DNA of 64,000 bases from JBKBIP01 sp046297495 (GCA_046297495.1 JBKBIP010000011.1:62001-126000); one strand, 5' to 3'; positions 8,930-17,440 are shown, counted from the stretch's first letter. The notes: generated by a model from the letters alone, not told the origin. Numbers and translations: made by a program.

Positions 8930-9685
8930 TTAGTCCCTGCTTTCCGAAGTTTGTTCGAGGACGGCACGCCAGCGGCGCGGCACGCCACGATAGGCGGCTT
9001 GGTAGGTCGTCTCCAGAGGGACGTTGATGTACAGGTCCGGTTCCAGGAACAACGGCATGTCGATTAAAGTCCGGCCCACGGCGGTCGGCTCCACGTAGGC
9101 CCGCTTGGTCGGCCCGGCGGAGTAGGCGGCCAGCGTCAACGGCTCGGCCGCTGGCAAGGTGAACGGCTCGTCGCTGATTTCCGACCAGATGGCGCCGTGG
9201 ATGCCGTGGGGATCGCGCCGACCGGCGGGAAACAGATCGATGACTAGCAAATGATAACCGCGATAGAGCGCTTCCACCGCCTTTTCGACGAACGCCCGCA
9301 ACGCATGGCGAGCACTCTTGTTGCCCGGCGAGACGATTTCCAGCAGGGCGATGATGCGGTCGCCGCTGGCGTGGCGAATCACCAAGGTCCGGCGTTTGAG
9401 CACGTAATCATCCATCTCGGCCTCGGCGGTGATGCGCATGCGCGGCGGCGCGACCTGAACCGCTACCCCGCCGTCACCGGATGCCGTCCCAGCGGCACCG
9501 TTGGCTTCGGCCATTTGCAAGGTCAACACATCGGGACCGAGCGGCCCGGCGATTTGCTCCGCCTGCGCGTAGTAATCGGGGGGCAGCAAGCCGCCGTTGA
9601 GGGCCAATTGTATCTCCGCGATCCAACTGAGATGAAAGGCGTGCCAGGTGCCGGCGGTCACGCGTGTCCAGTCGTGAATAGGCAT
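8930..9685 (-). CDS. DUF4058 family protein
   Basis: 251 aa. The opening MPIHDWTRVTAGTWHAFH followed by WIAEIQLALNGGLLPPDYYAQAEQ and GPDVLTL is the signature of DUF4058, a family abundant in planctomycetes and cyanobacteria. The middle has 'VIRHASGDRIIALLEIVSPGNK', a PD-(D/E)XK-like beta-alpha run with E and K in place, so a nuclease-related fold is possible; that link is inference. It is embedded between two isocitrate-dehydrogenase-type genes on the same strand, with only 4 bp to the downstream one, so it is probably co-transcribed. Function unknown. Confidence 0.85.
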   Translation of the reverse strand: MPIHDWTRVTAGTWHAFHLSWIAEIQLALNGGLLPPDYYAQAEQIAGPLGPDVLTLQMAEANGAAGTASGDGGVAVQVAPPRMRITAEAEMDDYVLKRRTLVIRHASGDRIIALLEIVSPGNKSARHALRAFVEKAVEALYRGYHLLVIDLFPAGRRDPHGIHGAIWSEISDEPFTLPAAEPLTLAAYSAGPTKRAYVEPTAVGRTLIDMPLFLEPDLYINVPLETTYQAAYRGVPRRWRAVLEQTSESRD

Positions 9686-9723
9686 GGCAATACCTCCACT
9701 GAGTTCATTCTAAACCCCGTTGC

Positions 9724-10722
9724 TCACAGATGGCGGATCAATTCCCGCGTGATCGTTTCCGTCGTGCCGTCGCCGCCGAGGTCGCGCGTCAACCCCTGGC
9801 CTGCTTGCAAGGTCTGGCGTACCGCTGCTTCAATGCGCCGGCTGGCGTCGCGCTGGCCGACGTGCTCTAACATCAAAGCGGCGGAGCGTAAGAGCGCGAT
9901 CGGATTGGCCATGCCCTTACCAGCGATGTCGGGGGCGGTGCCGTGGACTGCCTCGAAGACGGCGTAGCGTTGGCCGATGTTCGCTCCCGGCACCAGCCCC
10001 AGTCCCCCTACCAAGCCCGCGCACAGGTCGCTGATCACGTCGCCGAACAAATTTTCCATCACCAGCACCTCAAACCGGCTGGGATCGAGCGCCAACTGCA
10101 TGCACAGGGCATCGACGGGGATTTCCTCGAATTTCAGAAAAGGGTAATCGTCGGCCACCTCACGGGCAATATGCAAGAACATGCCGTCGCTGAGCCGGAG
10201 CACGTCAGCCTTGTGACAAAACGTCACCCGCTGCCGACCCTGATAGCGGGCCAGCTCGAAGGCGAAGCGCACGATCCGTGCCGCCGCCGTCCGCGTGACG
10301 ATGCGCAATCCTTCGATCACGCCCGGTACGACGACATGTTCCAGTCCCGAATACAGCCCTTCGGTGTTCTCGCGGACCACCACCAGATTGACATTTTGAT
10401 AGGGGACGTTGACACCCGGCAGCGTCTGCACGGGCCGCACGCTGGCGTAGAGGTCCAGCCCCTGGCGCATGCGCACATTGATAGAGCGGAACCCTTCGCC
10501 GATGGGGGTGGCGCACGGCCCTTTCAACGCCACCCGATAGCGGCGAATCAAGTCGAGCGTGGCGGCTGGCAACGGATCACCAAACCGTTGTAGCGCCCCC
10601 ACGCCGGCGAACGCCTCGATCCAGGTAATATCCGCGCCGGCGGCCCGCACCACACGCTGCATGGCTGCCGTCACTTCCGGACCGATGCCATCGCCAGCGA
10701 TCATGACAACGGGAGTGGCCAC
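9724..10722 (-). CDS. Isocitrate dehydrogenase, NAD-type family
   Basis: 332 aa, starting with GTG at 10722 behind AAGGAG (8-base spacing). Key motifs are intact: GDGIGPEV (N-terminus), substrate loop with Ser/Asn/Arg (GEGFRSINVRMRQGLDLY), ENTEGLYSGLEH, the catalytic Lys region FCHKADVLRLSDG, NLFGDVISDLCAGLVGG and HGTAPDIAGKGMANP, the nucleotide-binding segment. It converts isocitrate to 2-oxoglutarate in the TCA cycle; a homoisocitrate or isopropylmalate role is less likely because the ENTEG loop is of IDH type. First gene of a three-gene unit with DUF4058 and a diverged paralogue. Confidence 0.85.
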   Translation of the reverse strand: MATPVVMIAGDGIGPEVTAAMQRVVRAAGADITWIEAFAGVGALQRFGDPLPAATLDLIRRYRVALKGPCATPIGEGFRSINVRMRQGLDLYASVRPVQTLPGVNVPYQNVNLVVVRENTEGLYSGLEHVVVPGVIEGLRIVTRTAAARIVRFAFELARYQGRQRVTFCHKADVLRLSDGMFLHIAREVADDYPFLKFEEIPVDALCMQLALDPSRFEVLVMENLFGDVISDLCAGLVGGLGLVPGANIGQRYAVFEAVHGTAPDIAGKGMANPIALLRSAALMLEHVGQRDASRRIEAAVRQTLQAGQGLTRDLGGDGTTETITRELIRHL

Positions 10723-10749
10723 GGGATTATCTCCTTTGTAGCTTGGGAC

Positions 10750-10776
10750 TGCTCGCCTGCGGCTCGCACGCTAAAC
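10750..10776 (-). repeat. dispersed hairpin repeat, family 2 (GTTTAGC type)
   Basis: Read on the minus strand: GTTTAGCGTGCGAGCC, then GCAGGCGAGCA. The same GTTTAGC-xx-GCGAGCC-xxx-GGC core occurs at 21313-21339 and 25440-25465. Confidence 0.55.
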
Positions 10777-10838
10777 GGGATTGTCGCCATCCCTTTTGCT
10801 ATCCTATCAAGCAAATCCGCGATTCAGGAGATTGTCCC

Positions 10839-11144
10839 ATGAAATACATCCTTGTGGCGTGCGTGCTTGCCGGGTTGTTCCCGACGCTGCCGATGCTTGG
10901 CCAAGACCAACCTGCCAGCGTGCGCCAGCTGTCCATCGGTGTGGGCCGCACCATTCGCTTGCAGATGTCCCAGAAACAACGCATCCAAAGTGTGTTCAAC
11001 CATCGGGCTGATGTGGTGCGCGTGCAACCCGTCCCCACGGATCCGACCACGGTGTTGATCACGGGACTAATGCCAGGGATTGCCCGTATCACGCTGGTCG
11101 GCGAAGATGGTCAACAAGAAGTGCATGACATCGGCAAACCGTGA
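10839..11144 (+). CDS. Secreted single-domain protein, pilus-secretin N-domain type
   Basis: 101 aa from ATG 10839, with CAGGAG 8 bases upstream. Signal peptide MKYILVACVLAGLFPTLPML (cleavage near residue 22). The rest is one small beta domain: LSIGVGRTIRLQM, then RADVVRVQPVPTDPTTVLITG and GIARITLVGEDG. That is the pattern of the T2SS/T3SS pilus-formation N-terminal domain seen at the front of CpaC/RcpA secretins. Here the domain stands alone, without the secretin barrel, and no pilus genes are nearby. Stand-alone copies are periplasmic or exported proteins of unknown role. Confidence 0.75.
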   Translation: MKYILVACVLAGLFPTLPMLGQDQPASVRQLSIGVGRTIRLQMSQKQRIQSVFNHRADVVRVQPVPTDPTTVLITGLMPGIARITLVGEDGQQEVHDIGKP

Positions 11145-11158
11145 CCGTTCCGTTTTCT

Positions 11159-11208
11159 GGATTCAGCGCTTCGCGCAGAGTTAGCGGCCTGAGCGACTCG
11201 ATGCATTC
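11159..11208. repeat. degenerate family 1 repeat (copy C)
   Basis: Left arm GGATTCAGCGCTTCGCGC (11159-11176) matches the family 1 core well. The right half, GCGACTCGATGCATTC, only resembles it. Read as a decayed copy in the 344-bp gap after the pilus-domain gene. Confidence 0.45.
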
Positions 11209-11244
11209 AAGAACATCTGGGTCCGCGGAAGCAGCGAATTGGGC

Positions 11245-11273
11245 TTTACTCTATTAGTAAACTAATGTACAAT
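11245..11273 (+). promoter_or_regulatory. orphan promoter with internal palindrome
   Basis: TTTACT (11245-11250), 17-bp spacer, TACAAT (11268-11273). The spacer holds ATTAGT-AA-ACTAAT (11253-11266), a perfect 6-bp inverted repeat made of the same TTAG/CTAA half-sites as the operator in front of marR. No plus-strand gene follows closely; the next one starts at 15537. Confidence 0.4.
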
Positions 11274-11424
11274 AGACAAGCTGAGAATGATTGCTGTCCT
11301 TTCATTGTTCCATTTCACCCCACCCCCCCCTTTGGACGGAGTTATCTACTTATCCGTGGAATAAAATAATCAATTGAATGTGGTAAGGCAGTTCTGCTTT
11401 CCCTGGCTCCGACAAGGACGGTGC

Positions 11425-11476
11425 GGGGATTCAGCGACTCGCGTGGGACTCCGCGTGCGCGAAACGCTGTAGCCCC
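11425..11476. repeat. dispersed palindromic repeat, family 1 (copy D, imperfect)
   Basis: GGGGATTCAGCGACTCGCG at the left and CGCGAAACGCTGTAGCCCC at the right. The outer GGGG/CCCC and inner CGCG/CGCG pair, with mismatches between. It lies 12 bp past the stop of the small HTH gene. Confidence 0.6.
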
Positions 11477-11488
11477 GCGCCGTGGTCC

Positions 11489-11725
11489 TCACGCGGGGCC
11501 GTGGCCATAGATGTGTTGGATCGGCGTCTTGTGCCCCCAGGTAATTTGCTCTTTGGTCAGGCCGAACACGGCGGCGATTCGATCGCGCTCGGACGGGCTG
11601 GGGGTCCAGCGGCCCAGGTAAATCGCCAGGACGCGTTGCTCGTCCAGCTCGGCTCTCTCGGCCAGCTGCTTGTGATCGAGATTCTGTTCGCGGCACAGCT
11701 CCTCGACGGATTTCGGGAGTTCCAT
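11489..11725 (-). CDS. Small helix-turn-helix protein
   Basis: 78 aa from ATG 11725, preceded by GGAGG at the right distance; a TTG five codons upstream is part of that Shine-Dalgarno itself. The sequence SVEELCREQNLDHKQLAERAELDEQRVLAIYLGRW is an XRE/Cro-type helix-turn-helix, followed by SPSERDRIAAVFGLTKEQI, which repeats the pattern of such domains. The protein is little more than a DNA-binding domain. It stands between the pilus-domain gene and the large sigma-54 activator, on the activator's strand. Target unknown. Confidence 0.7.
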   Translation of the reverse strand: MELPKSVEELCREQNLDHKQLAERAELDEQRVLAIYLGRWTPSPSERDRIAAVFGLTKEQITWGHKTPIQHIYGHGPA

Positions 11726-11831
11726 GACGTCATCCTCCAAGTCTGGCGCGCGGCGTCCGCCCGATGTGTTGAGCGTTCACGTCGGGCTAACGCCGCGCGC
11801 CGTTTCCTCATGAAAATAGCGAAACAGCCTC

Positions 11832-14800
11832 TCAACTGAGCCGATGTTTTTTCAACCGGCTGAGCAACGTACTACGGGGAATCCCCAAGGCGCGGGCGGC
11901 TTCGGCTTTGTTGCCGGCGGCGGCGGCCAGGGCGCGGACCAGCTCTTCGCGCTCCCGTTGCCGGCGATCCCCGCTCTGGCTCCGCCGTGGCAGGGGCAGT
12001 TGGAATTTCCCCCCGTTTTCCGACGGCAAGACCCGCGCGGCGGCGAGCAATTCCGCCGGCAAGTCCGCCACCGTCACGGTGGCGGCATTGGCGACGACCA
12101 CCGCTCGTTCGACGACGTTTTCCAACTGCCGGACATTCCCAGGCCAATGATAGCCCCGCAGCACCATCATGGCATCGTCATCGACGTGCGCGACCCCCTT
12201 GCCGCTTTTCTGGGCGTAGTGGTGCAGGAAGTGCAACACCAGCTCGGGAATGTCCTCGGACCGGTCCCGTAGCGGTGGCACCTCGATGGAAATGACATTC
12301 AAGCGATAATACAGGTCTTCTCGAAAACGACCTTGGTGGATCAGTTCCTCCAAGTTCTGGTGCGTGGCGGCGATGATGCGCACATCGACCCGCACCGGCT
12401 CACACGAGCCGACGCGCTCGAAGGTCATTTCCTGCAAGACCCGCAACAGCTTGGTCTGCACGTCTAAGCTGATGTCACCGATTTCATCCAGAAACAAGGT
12501 GCCGCCGTTGGCCAGCTCGAACCGGCCCACCTTGTCCCGATGGGCGCCGGTGAAGGCCCCTTTGACGTGGCCGAACAGCTCGCTTTCCAGCAACCCCGGC
12601 GACAAGGCGGCGCAATGCACCTTGACGAAAGCGCGGCGCGCGCGCGGGCTGTGGGCGTGCAGCGCCCAGGCCAACATCTCCTTGCCGGTGCCGCTTTCAC
12701 CACGCAGCAACACCGCCGACGTGCTGGCCGATACCTTCCGTACCAGCTGCAACAATTGCCGCATGACGGGGCTGGAACCCACGATAACATCCGGCGGTAT
12801 TTGGCTCTCGTCCTCGCTGGAAGGGATCGGCAGACTGGGAAGAGGCGGCGCGCTACCCGTTCGGCCATTTTGTGATTGCCGGAGCAACTGGCTTTGCAAG
12901 GCGAAAATGCGGCGCTGCTGTTCGGAGATTTTCTCGACCTTGGTTTGCAATTCCTCGTTGAGCGTTTCGATGGTGTGGTGCCCCTCGGCATTTTCCAGGG
13001 CCAAGGCGGTCATCTGGGCCAGGGCGGCGAGCAAGTTGAGATCCTTGAGCGAATAGCCGCCGGTGGCGCGCGGCCCCAGGATCAGCAGCGCCAACAACCG
13101 GCCATTGTGTGTCAGTCCATGAGCCAGCTCGCCGCCGAGAAAGCGCAGTTGGGTCCGCGCCGGATCGAGGGGATCACCCGCTCGAATGACCAACGTGCCG
13201 CGCCGGAGCAAGGCATCGACGAGCGGACAACCGGCAGCCAGCTCCGCCAGCGGCGGCGCCGGTCCGAGCGCGCCCGCCAGCTGATAGATCGGCGGGTCCC
13301 CTTCCGGTAGATACACGGCGCCGCGCGTCACGCCCAGGAGTTCGGCGGCAGCGTGCAGCAAACGCCGGGCCAACGTAGGCGGATCCACCAACTGCGCGAT
13401 GGCCCGGCTCAGGCGCTGCAAAGTGCGGTCGAGCTGGTTCTTCTCGCGGGAGAAGCGGCGGTCGAGCACCTTGCGCAAGCGGTTGCGCGCCAAGTCCAAA
13501 ATGAGCATTAGCACCAAGGCGGTGCTGCTCACCCACAGCGCTTGCCCCAACGAGGGGCCAGGGATGACTCGGCTCCCCACGACCAACATGCCGATGAAGA
13601 CCAGGGCATAGTACACCAAACCGGCGATGAAACTCACCAGGAAGTAAAACATGCTGGAGCCGATGAGCTTATCCAGCTCCATGAGCCGATAGCGCGTGAT
13701 GCTGATGGTGAACGCGACTGTGAAACAGGCCGAGGCCGCGAACATGGGCCAGGTGGCCGCCCCGCCAACGAAGCCATCCGCCGCCACCGAGACCGCGTAG
13801 ATCGTGTACGCGACAGGCGCCAAGGGCAACAACGTGCCAATCAAAATCCATTTCACCTGATTGCGTTCTTGCAAATCCCGCGCGATTCGGTAACTGTGCA
13901 TCAACGCCGCGATGCTGGCCAGATACCACGCCGCCGCCACCCCCAAATAGATGAGAATCGTGTACGCCTGCCGCGCCAAAGTGGCTTCGATAGCCGCCGT
14001 GCCGCCAGCGCCGCGCAGCAGCCAACGGACCTGCTCATTGCCGACGGCCAGCGTGACGAGAAAGAGAAGCGGCACACCGTAAACCAGCGCCAACGTCCCA
14101 CGCGGATGGCGCTCCAAGAAGCGGTTGGGACGCGGGAAAAGTAGGAAAAAGTGCAAGCTCACGGCCGGGAACAACACCGCGCAGATCATGAAGACGTAGG
14201 TGAGCAGCGGATCCGTCATGATCCGCAACCAGTGATACCCCCCCATCCAGGCTCCCAGCGTCACGATGCACAGCAAGAAAAATTGCGACGCCGACCGATC
14301 CGTGGGCCGCTTCCAGAATACAATCGCTCCCACCACCAGCAAGCCCAGCACCAAGGTCATCCACAACACCGACGGCAGAACGGATTCGACCAACGGCGGC
14401 TTGGCCACGGCACACCACACCGCGATGGGGGTCGTTTCGCCCGGACGCCGCAGATCCACCAGCACCCAATGCTCGCCATTCACCAGCCGATGCGTCGGCG
14501 GGACGGCGCCGCGCTGGATCGATTCTTCCCGGCGATCCTCGAGAAACAGCAATTCCCGCAGCAAGTCCGGCCAGGTCTCGATCGGGTGGTCCCCCACGCG
14601 CACGATAGTGGAGCCTTCGAGATGCGTGGGCAAGACGCCGTCCTCCGACCGCAAAAAATTGGGAAAGACACGATTCACCACCGTTGAGAAGGAACAGCGC
14701 AAGCCGATGTCCGGGAAAGATTGGACGTAGATGAGCACCCAGATGGAATAGGCGATCATGAGGACGCCCGCCGCCGTCAAGCTGATCTTGCGAATGGCTT

Positions 14801-14843
14801 GAAGATTCACGGCCGAACACCAACGCCAAAAGTGATCACGCAT
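11832..14843 (-). CDS. Membrane-anchored sigma-54-dependent transcriptional activator
   Basis: 1003 aa. Order: TM helix (about 15-40); exported PDZ-like segment (LEGSTIVRVGDHPIETWPDLLREL, about 70-100); a block of some nine TM helices (about 150-450), with the ERNQVKWILIG loop also known from ComP-type sensor kinases; a GAF-like domain (about 475-630); a coiled coil (635-665); then an AAA+ sigma-54 activator domain with Walker A GESGTGKE (715-722), GAFTGA (762-767) and GNVRQLEN; and a C-terminal Fis-type HTH (AGNKAEAARALGIPRSTLLSRL). All core motifs for sigma-54 contact are intact. It appears to sense at or outside the membrane and activate transcription directly, with no separate kinase. No clear Shine-Dalgarno precedes the ATG. 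Confidence 0.88.
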   Translation of the reverse strand: MRDHFWRWCSAVNLQAIRKISLTAAGVLMIAYSIWVLIYVQSFPDIGLRCSFSTVVNRVFPNFLRSEDGVLPTHLEGSTIVRVGDHPIETWPDLLRELLFLEDRREESIQRGAVPPTHRLVNGEHWVLVDLRRPGETTPIAVWCAVAKPPLVESVLPSVLWMTLVLGLLVVGAIVFWKRPTDRSASQFFLLCIVTLGAWMGGYHWLRIMTDPLLTYVFMICAVLFPAVSLHFFLLFPRPNRFLERHPRGTLALVYGVPLLFLVTLAVGNEQVRWLLRGAGGTAAIEATLARQAYTILIYLGVAAAWYLASIAALMHSYRIARDLQERNQVKWILIGTLLPLAPVAYTIYAVSVAADGFVGGAATWPMFAASACFTVAFTISITRYRLMELDKLIGSSMFYFLVSFIAGLVYYALVFIGMLVVGSRVIPGPSLGQALWVSSTALVLMLILDLARNRLRKVLDRRFSREKNQLDRTLQRLSRAIAQLVDPPTLARRLLHAAAELLGVTRGAVYLPEGDPPIYQLAGALGPAPPLAELAAGCPLVDALLRRGTLVIRAGDPLDPARTQLRFLGGELAHGLTHNGRLLALLILGPRATGGYSLKDLNLLAALAQMTALALENAEGHHTIETLNEELQTKVEKISEQQRRIFALQSQLLRQSQNGRTGSAPPLPSLPIPSSEDESQIPPDVIVGSSPVMRQLLQLVRKVSASTSAVLLRGESGTGKEMLAWALHAHSPRARRAFVKVHCAALSPGLLESELFGHVKGAFTGAHRDKVGRFELANGGTLFLDEIGDISLDVQTKLLRVLQEMTFERVGSCEPVRVDVRIIAATHQNLEELIHQGRFREDLYYRLNVISIEVPPLRDRSEDIPELVLHFLHHYAQKSGKGVAHVDDDAMMVLRGYHWPGNVRQLENVVERAVVVANAATVTVADLPAELLAAARVLPSENGGKFQLPLPRRSQSGDRRQREREELVRALAAAAGNKAEAARALGIPRSTLLSRLKKHRLS

Positions 14844-15536
14844 GGATAGGGAATCAAGGGGTTGTCGTGGATCGTGGCGCCGAACTTGGCTGTCGAAACT
14901 TCGGCGCCGAATCCTATCTAATTGTCAACAATCTAGTTAAGGATTAATGAAGCTCGTCGAACCAGCGCGGAGCAGCCTACCAGCCTCCTTCGCCAATTTA
15001 ACAGACGAACCAGCGCCAGTCAACGTGCCGAACCGATTTCTTCGTCATAATTGGAACACGTTCCCGATCATTAGACGTAAATTCTGTTATTATAATAGGA
15101 TGCCACTTAAAACATCCATTATTCGCATCAATGTTATAATTCCCAATCTATCTATTTTATTCATACAGGCGATATTTCCCACTCATTCTTTCTAGCGCCG
15201 AAAATCGGCGCTCGGCGCTGCAAATACGTCGAAAGCAACTTCCGGCTTCGACTATGGTTGAGAACCCGTTCCCATACGGGCCGGGATATTTTTACTTTAA
15301 TCTTTAATTAATAAATACTTATGTCAAAAATTAGAATTTCCATGTCCCAGGTTCGCTTTGGTATGGTAGGTGCAAATGATCTGGAATCACGAACTCGCAT
15401 CCATGAAATCACCATGTTTCGTTGTTGGGTGACCCGTTCTCCACACCCAAACTGTGTAAGGAGTGCCTGTTCCCCAAGGCGCCCCGAATTGGAATTTTTT
15501 CAGCTCCAAGTTTGTCCCCCATGAGGAGAGTAGTCG
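14844..15536. other. 693-bp non-coding stretch with AT-rich core and hairpins
   Basis: No convincing gene. It holds an inverted repeat GGCGCCGAA (14876-14884) / TTCGGCGCC (14900-14908) just upstream of the sigma-54 activator; an ATTGT-CA-ACAAT palindrome near 14921; an AT-rich core (about 15060-15330) very unlike the flanks, with TATAAT at 15091; and a perfect hairpin AGCGCCGA-aaa-TCGGCGCT (15194-15212). The AT-rich core may be regulatory or of foreign origin. GAGGAGAG at the right end is the ribosome site of the next gene. Confidence 0.5.
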
Positions 15537-16379
15537 GTGAAGGCTTCCTTGAATTGGCTCATTTCTAGTGGCGCGGAATTTCGAGATGGCGACGGCCAAG
15601 TCGGTTTGGCTCATCTGAATCACTATACGGCCGAATATCGGGAATGGGGCGCGGGGCCGCCTGTCGTTCTGATTCCCGGCTTGGCGGGGGGATACGCTTT
15701 GCTTGGCCCCTTGGCGCGCGCCTTGGCCAGCCGGTTTCGGGTGATCAGCTACAATCTGCGCGGCGAGGATGATTGCTTCAGCTTGCGCCGCCGGTTCGGC
15801 GTCCGGGACTTGGCCGGCGACTTGGCGGAGTTCCTCGATTTCCTGGGTCTCGAAGCGCCGCCAGTGGTTGGCATCTCCTTCGGCGGCATGATCGCCTTGG
15901 AGTTAGCCACTCGCTTTCCGTATCGGCTCAGCAAGTTGGCCGTGCAAGGGGTCGGTGCCCGCTTTGAAGGGGGTTGGCTGCAACAACTGGCCCTCACCGT
16001 ATTATCGCGCTACGAGCTGCCGCCGGACAATCCCTTCATCAATCAATTCTTCAACTTATTCTTCGGTCACGGCCACCCCCCGCCGGAGTTGTTCGAGTTC
16101 GTCACCCAACAATGTTGGCGCACCGATCAGAGCGTCATTGCCTGTCGTTTCGCCCTGGCGCAGCATTTCGATATTGCTCATCGGTTGGATCGGCTCCGCG
16201 TTCCCATGCTGGCCATCGCCGGTGATAAGGATGTGCTGGTGTCCAATCGCACCTTGGGGGATTTGGGCGCCGGCGTCGAACATTCCCAACTGGTCCGCTT
16301 GCGTGGCGCGGGGCACCTGGCGTTCCTAACCGACATGGAGCGGGTGGTCAACGAATTGGTCCCGTTCCTCTCCCAGTGA
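15537..16379 (+). CDS. Alpha/beta hydrolase
   Basis: 280 aa, GTG start behind GAGGAGAG. Alpha/beta-hydrolase fold: oxyanion region VVLIPGLAGGY (about 43-53), nucleophile elbow GISFGG (about residue 120), acid in IAGDKDVLVSN and histidine in RGAGHLAF near the C-terminus. Length and order match small esterases/lactonases of the 3-oxoadipate-enol-lactonase type. No signal peptide, so cytoplasmic. The long leader upstream suggests its own promoter. The exact substrate cannot be read from the sequence. Confidence 0.88.
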   Translation: MKASLNWLISSGAEFRDGDGQVGLAHLNHYTAEYREWGAGPPVVLIPGLAGGYALLGPLARALASRFRVISYNLRGEDDCFSLRRRFGVRDLAGDLAEFLDFLGLEAPPVVGISFGGMIALELATRFPYRLSKLAVQGVGARFEGGWLQQLALTVLSRYELPPDNPFINQFFNLFFGHGHPPPELFEFVTQQCWRTDQSVIACRFALAQHFDIAHRLDRLRVPMLAIAGDKDVLVSNRTLGDLGAGVEHSQLVRLRGAGHLAFLTDMERVVNELVPFLSQ

Positions 16380-16415
16380 GGGGGCGGGCGCCCGTGGTTG
16401 TTCCAGGCGCCTACG

Positions 16416-16465
16416 GATTCAGCGGTTCGCGCTCAGGGACGGCAGCGTGCGCGAACCGCTGAATC
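16416..16465. repeat. dispersed palindromic repeat, family 1 (copy E, perfect 17-bp arms)
   Basis: GATTCAGCGGTTCGCGC (16416-16432) and GCGCGAACCGCTGAATC (16449-16465) are exact complements around a 16-base loop. It lies between the convergent hydrolase and cyclotransferase-like genes. Compared with copy A, an A:T pair has become G:C in both arms. Confidence 0.9.
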
Positions 16466-16513
16466 TCCGCAACGCTCCCTGTTCACCAGGAAACTGGTTG
16501 GATGAACCCCGCT

Positions 16514-16876
16514 TCACTCCGGCGGCCAGACGCCGTTGGCGCACTCTCTTAAGGTAGTCACCTCCCCCTGATAAAAGTAAGCCCAGATCAGCTCGGCATG
16601 TCCTTCCAGGCGCACCGGCTGGCGCGTGAACCAAGTCGGAACTCCTTCGTAATCATCGAGGCGGCGCAAGGTTTCTTCATCCACTTGCCACACCTCTCCG
16701 GCGATGCGCTGGCCCTGGCAGGTATCGGGCACTAAACAGGGATACCAATCGTTGACAAACAAGCGATATAACGGCGCGGTACGCGCGGGGCCGAGGAAAC
16801 GCTGGTCCTGGAGGAAGTGGTTGTTCGGGTATCCGGTTTTCAAGGTGCCGTACACGAATAATAATGCGGTGGCCAT
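16514..16876 (-). CDS. Gamma-glutamylcyclotransferase family protein
   Basis: 120 aa from ATG 16876; a TTG at 16900 would overlap the upstream gene by 4 bp and add eight residues. The protein has the AIG2/GGCT signature FVYGTLKTGYPNN at the N-terminus (glutamyl-binding loop), FLGPARTAP, and GEVWQVDEETLRRLDDYEG, where the Glu of DDYEG is the expected catalytic acid. Such proteins release 5-oxoproline from gamma-glutamyl amines; the specific substrate is unknown. Small, cytoplasmic. It follows a small membrane-protein gene on the same strand. Confidence 0.85.
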   Translation of the reverse strand: MATALLFVYGTLKTGYPNNHFLQDQRFLGPARTAPLYRLFVNDWYPCLVPDTCQGQRIAGEVWQVDEETLRRLDDYEGVPTWFTRQPVRLEGHAELIWAYFYQGEVTTLRECANGVWPPE

Positions 16877-16896
16877 CGGTGTGCGTGATGCCAAGA

Positions 16897-17343
16897 TCAA
16901 GAAGCAAATTTATCCAGTGGGTTTTCGGGCGGCTCGTAGTCGGTAGCGCCGACTTTGAGCTGGGCCAGCCGGCCCATGAGCGCGACGCCGCCGGTGATGG
17001 CGGCCAAACTGACGACGCCGGCCACCGACCAGACGGCCAAAGCCACGGCGAACAACGATTCCAATTTGTAGGCGGCCAGGAAACAAGTCACGGTGCCGGC
17101 GGCGCAGACGACGACCATTGGCACCAGCGCGGCCGTCCGTCCTGCCGCCAGGGAGAGATAATCAACGGGCGGCAGCGGATGCCCTTGGTCGAGGGCGCGC
17201 ATGTGCTCTTGATGGAGCAGTTCTTGGTGATATTTATGGGCACGCAGCAATTGCGGCACCAAGATCAACAGCGTGCCGAGGATCATGGCGGTCAGAATCA
17301 GAATGACGATTTCGGCGTTATTGAGCTGCAATAAATTCCCCAT
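16897..17343 (-). CDS. Small membrane protein, function unknown
   Basis: 148 aa. Three likely TM helices: IVILILTAMILGTLLILVPQ (about 11-30), TAALVPMVVVCAAGTVTCFL (about 68-90) and LFAVALAVWSVAGVVSLAAI (about 95-118), with a charged loop between the first two (LRAHKYHQELLHQEHMRALDQG). The C-terminal tail is soluble. No family recognised. Its end abuts the cyclotransferase-like gene, so the two may be co-expressed. It starts 97 bp from the divergently transcribed LOG gene. Confidence 0.7.
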   Translation of the reverse strand: MGNLLQLNNAEIVILILTAMILGTLLILVPQLLRAHKYHQELLHQEHMRALDQGHPLPPVDYLSLAAGRTAALVPMVVVCAAGTVTCFLAAYKLESLFAVALAVWSVAGVVSLAAITGGVALMGRLAQLKVGATDYEPPENPLDKFAS

Positions 17344-17440
17344 GATGTGACATCACGTTTTGGGTGCATAATAGAAATACAGCTCCGGTGGCGCCCGGCG
17401 CCCCCGGCTTCTTTCTTCACTATTTCAGGATCACCCCAGA

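Noticed and set aside
14947..15195. 82-codon open frame in the AT-rich stretch
   Set aside because: Atypical composition, no ribosome site and no family; better read as non-coding.
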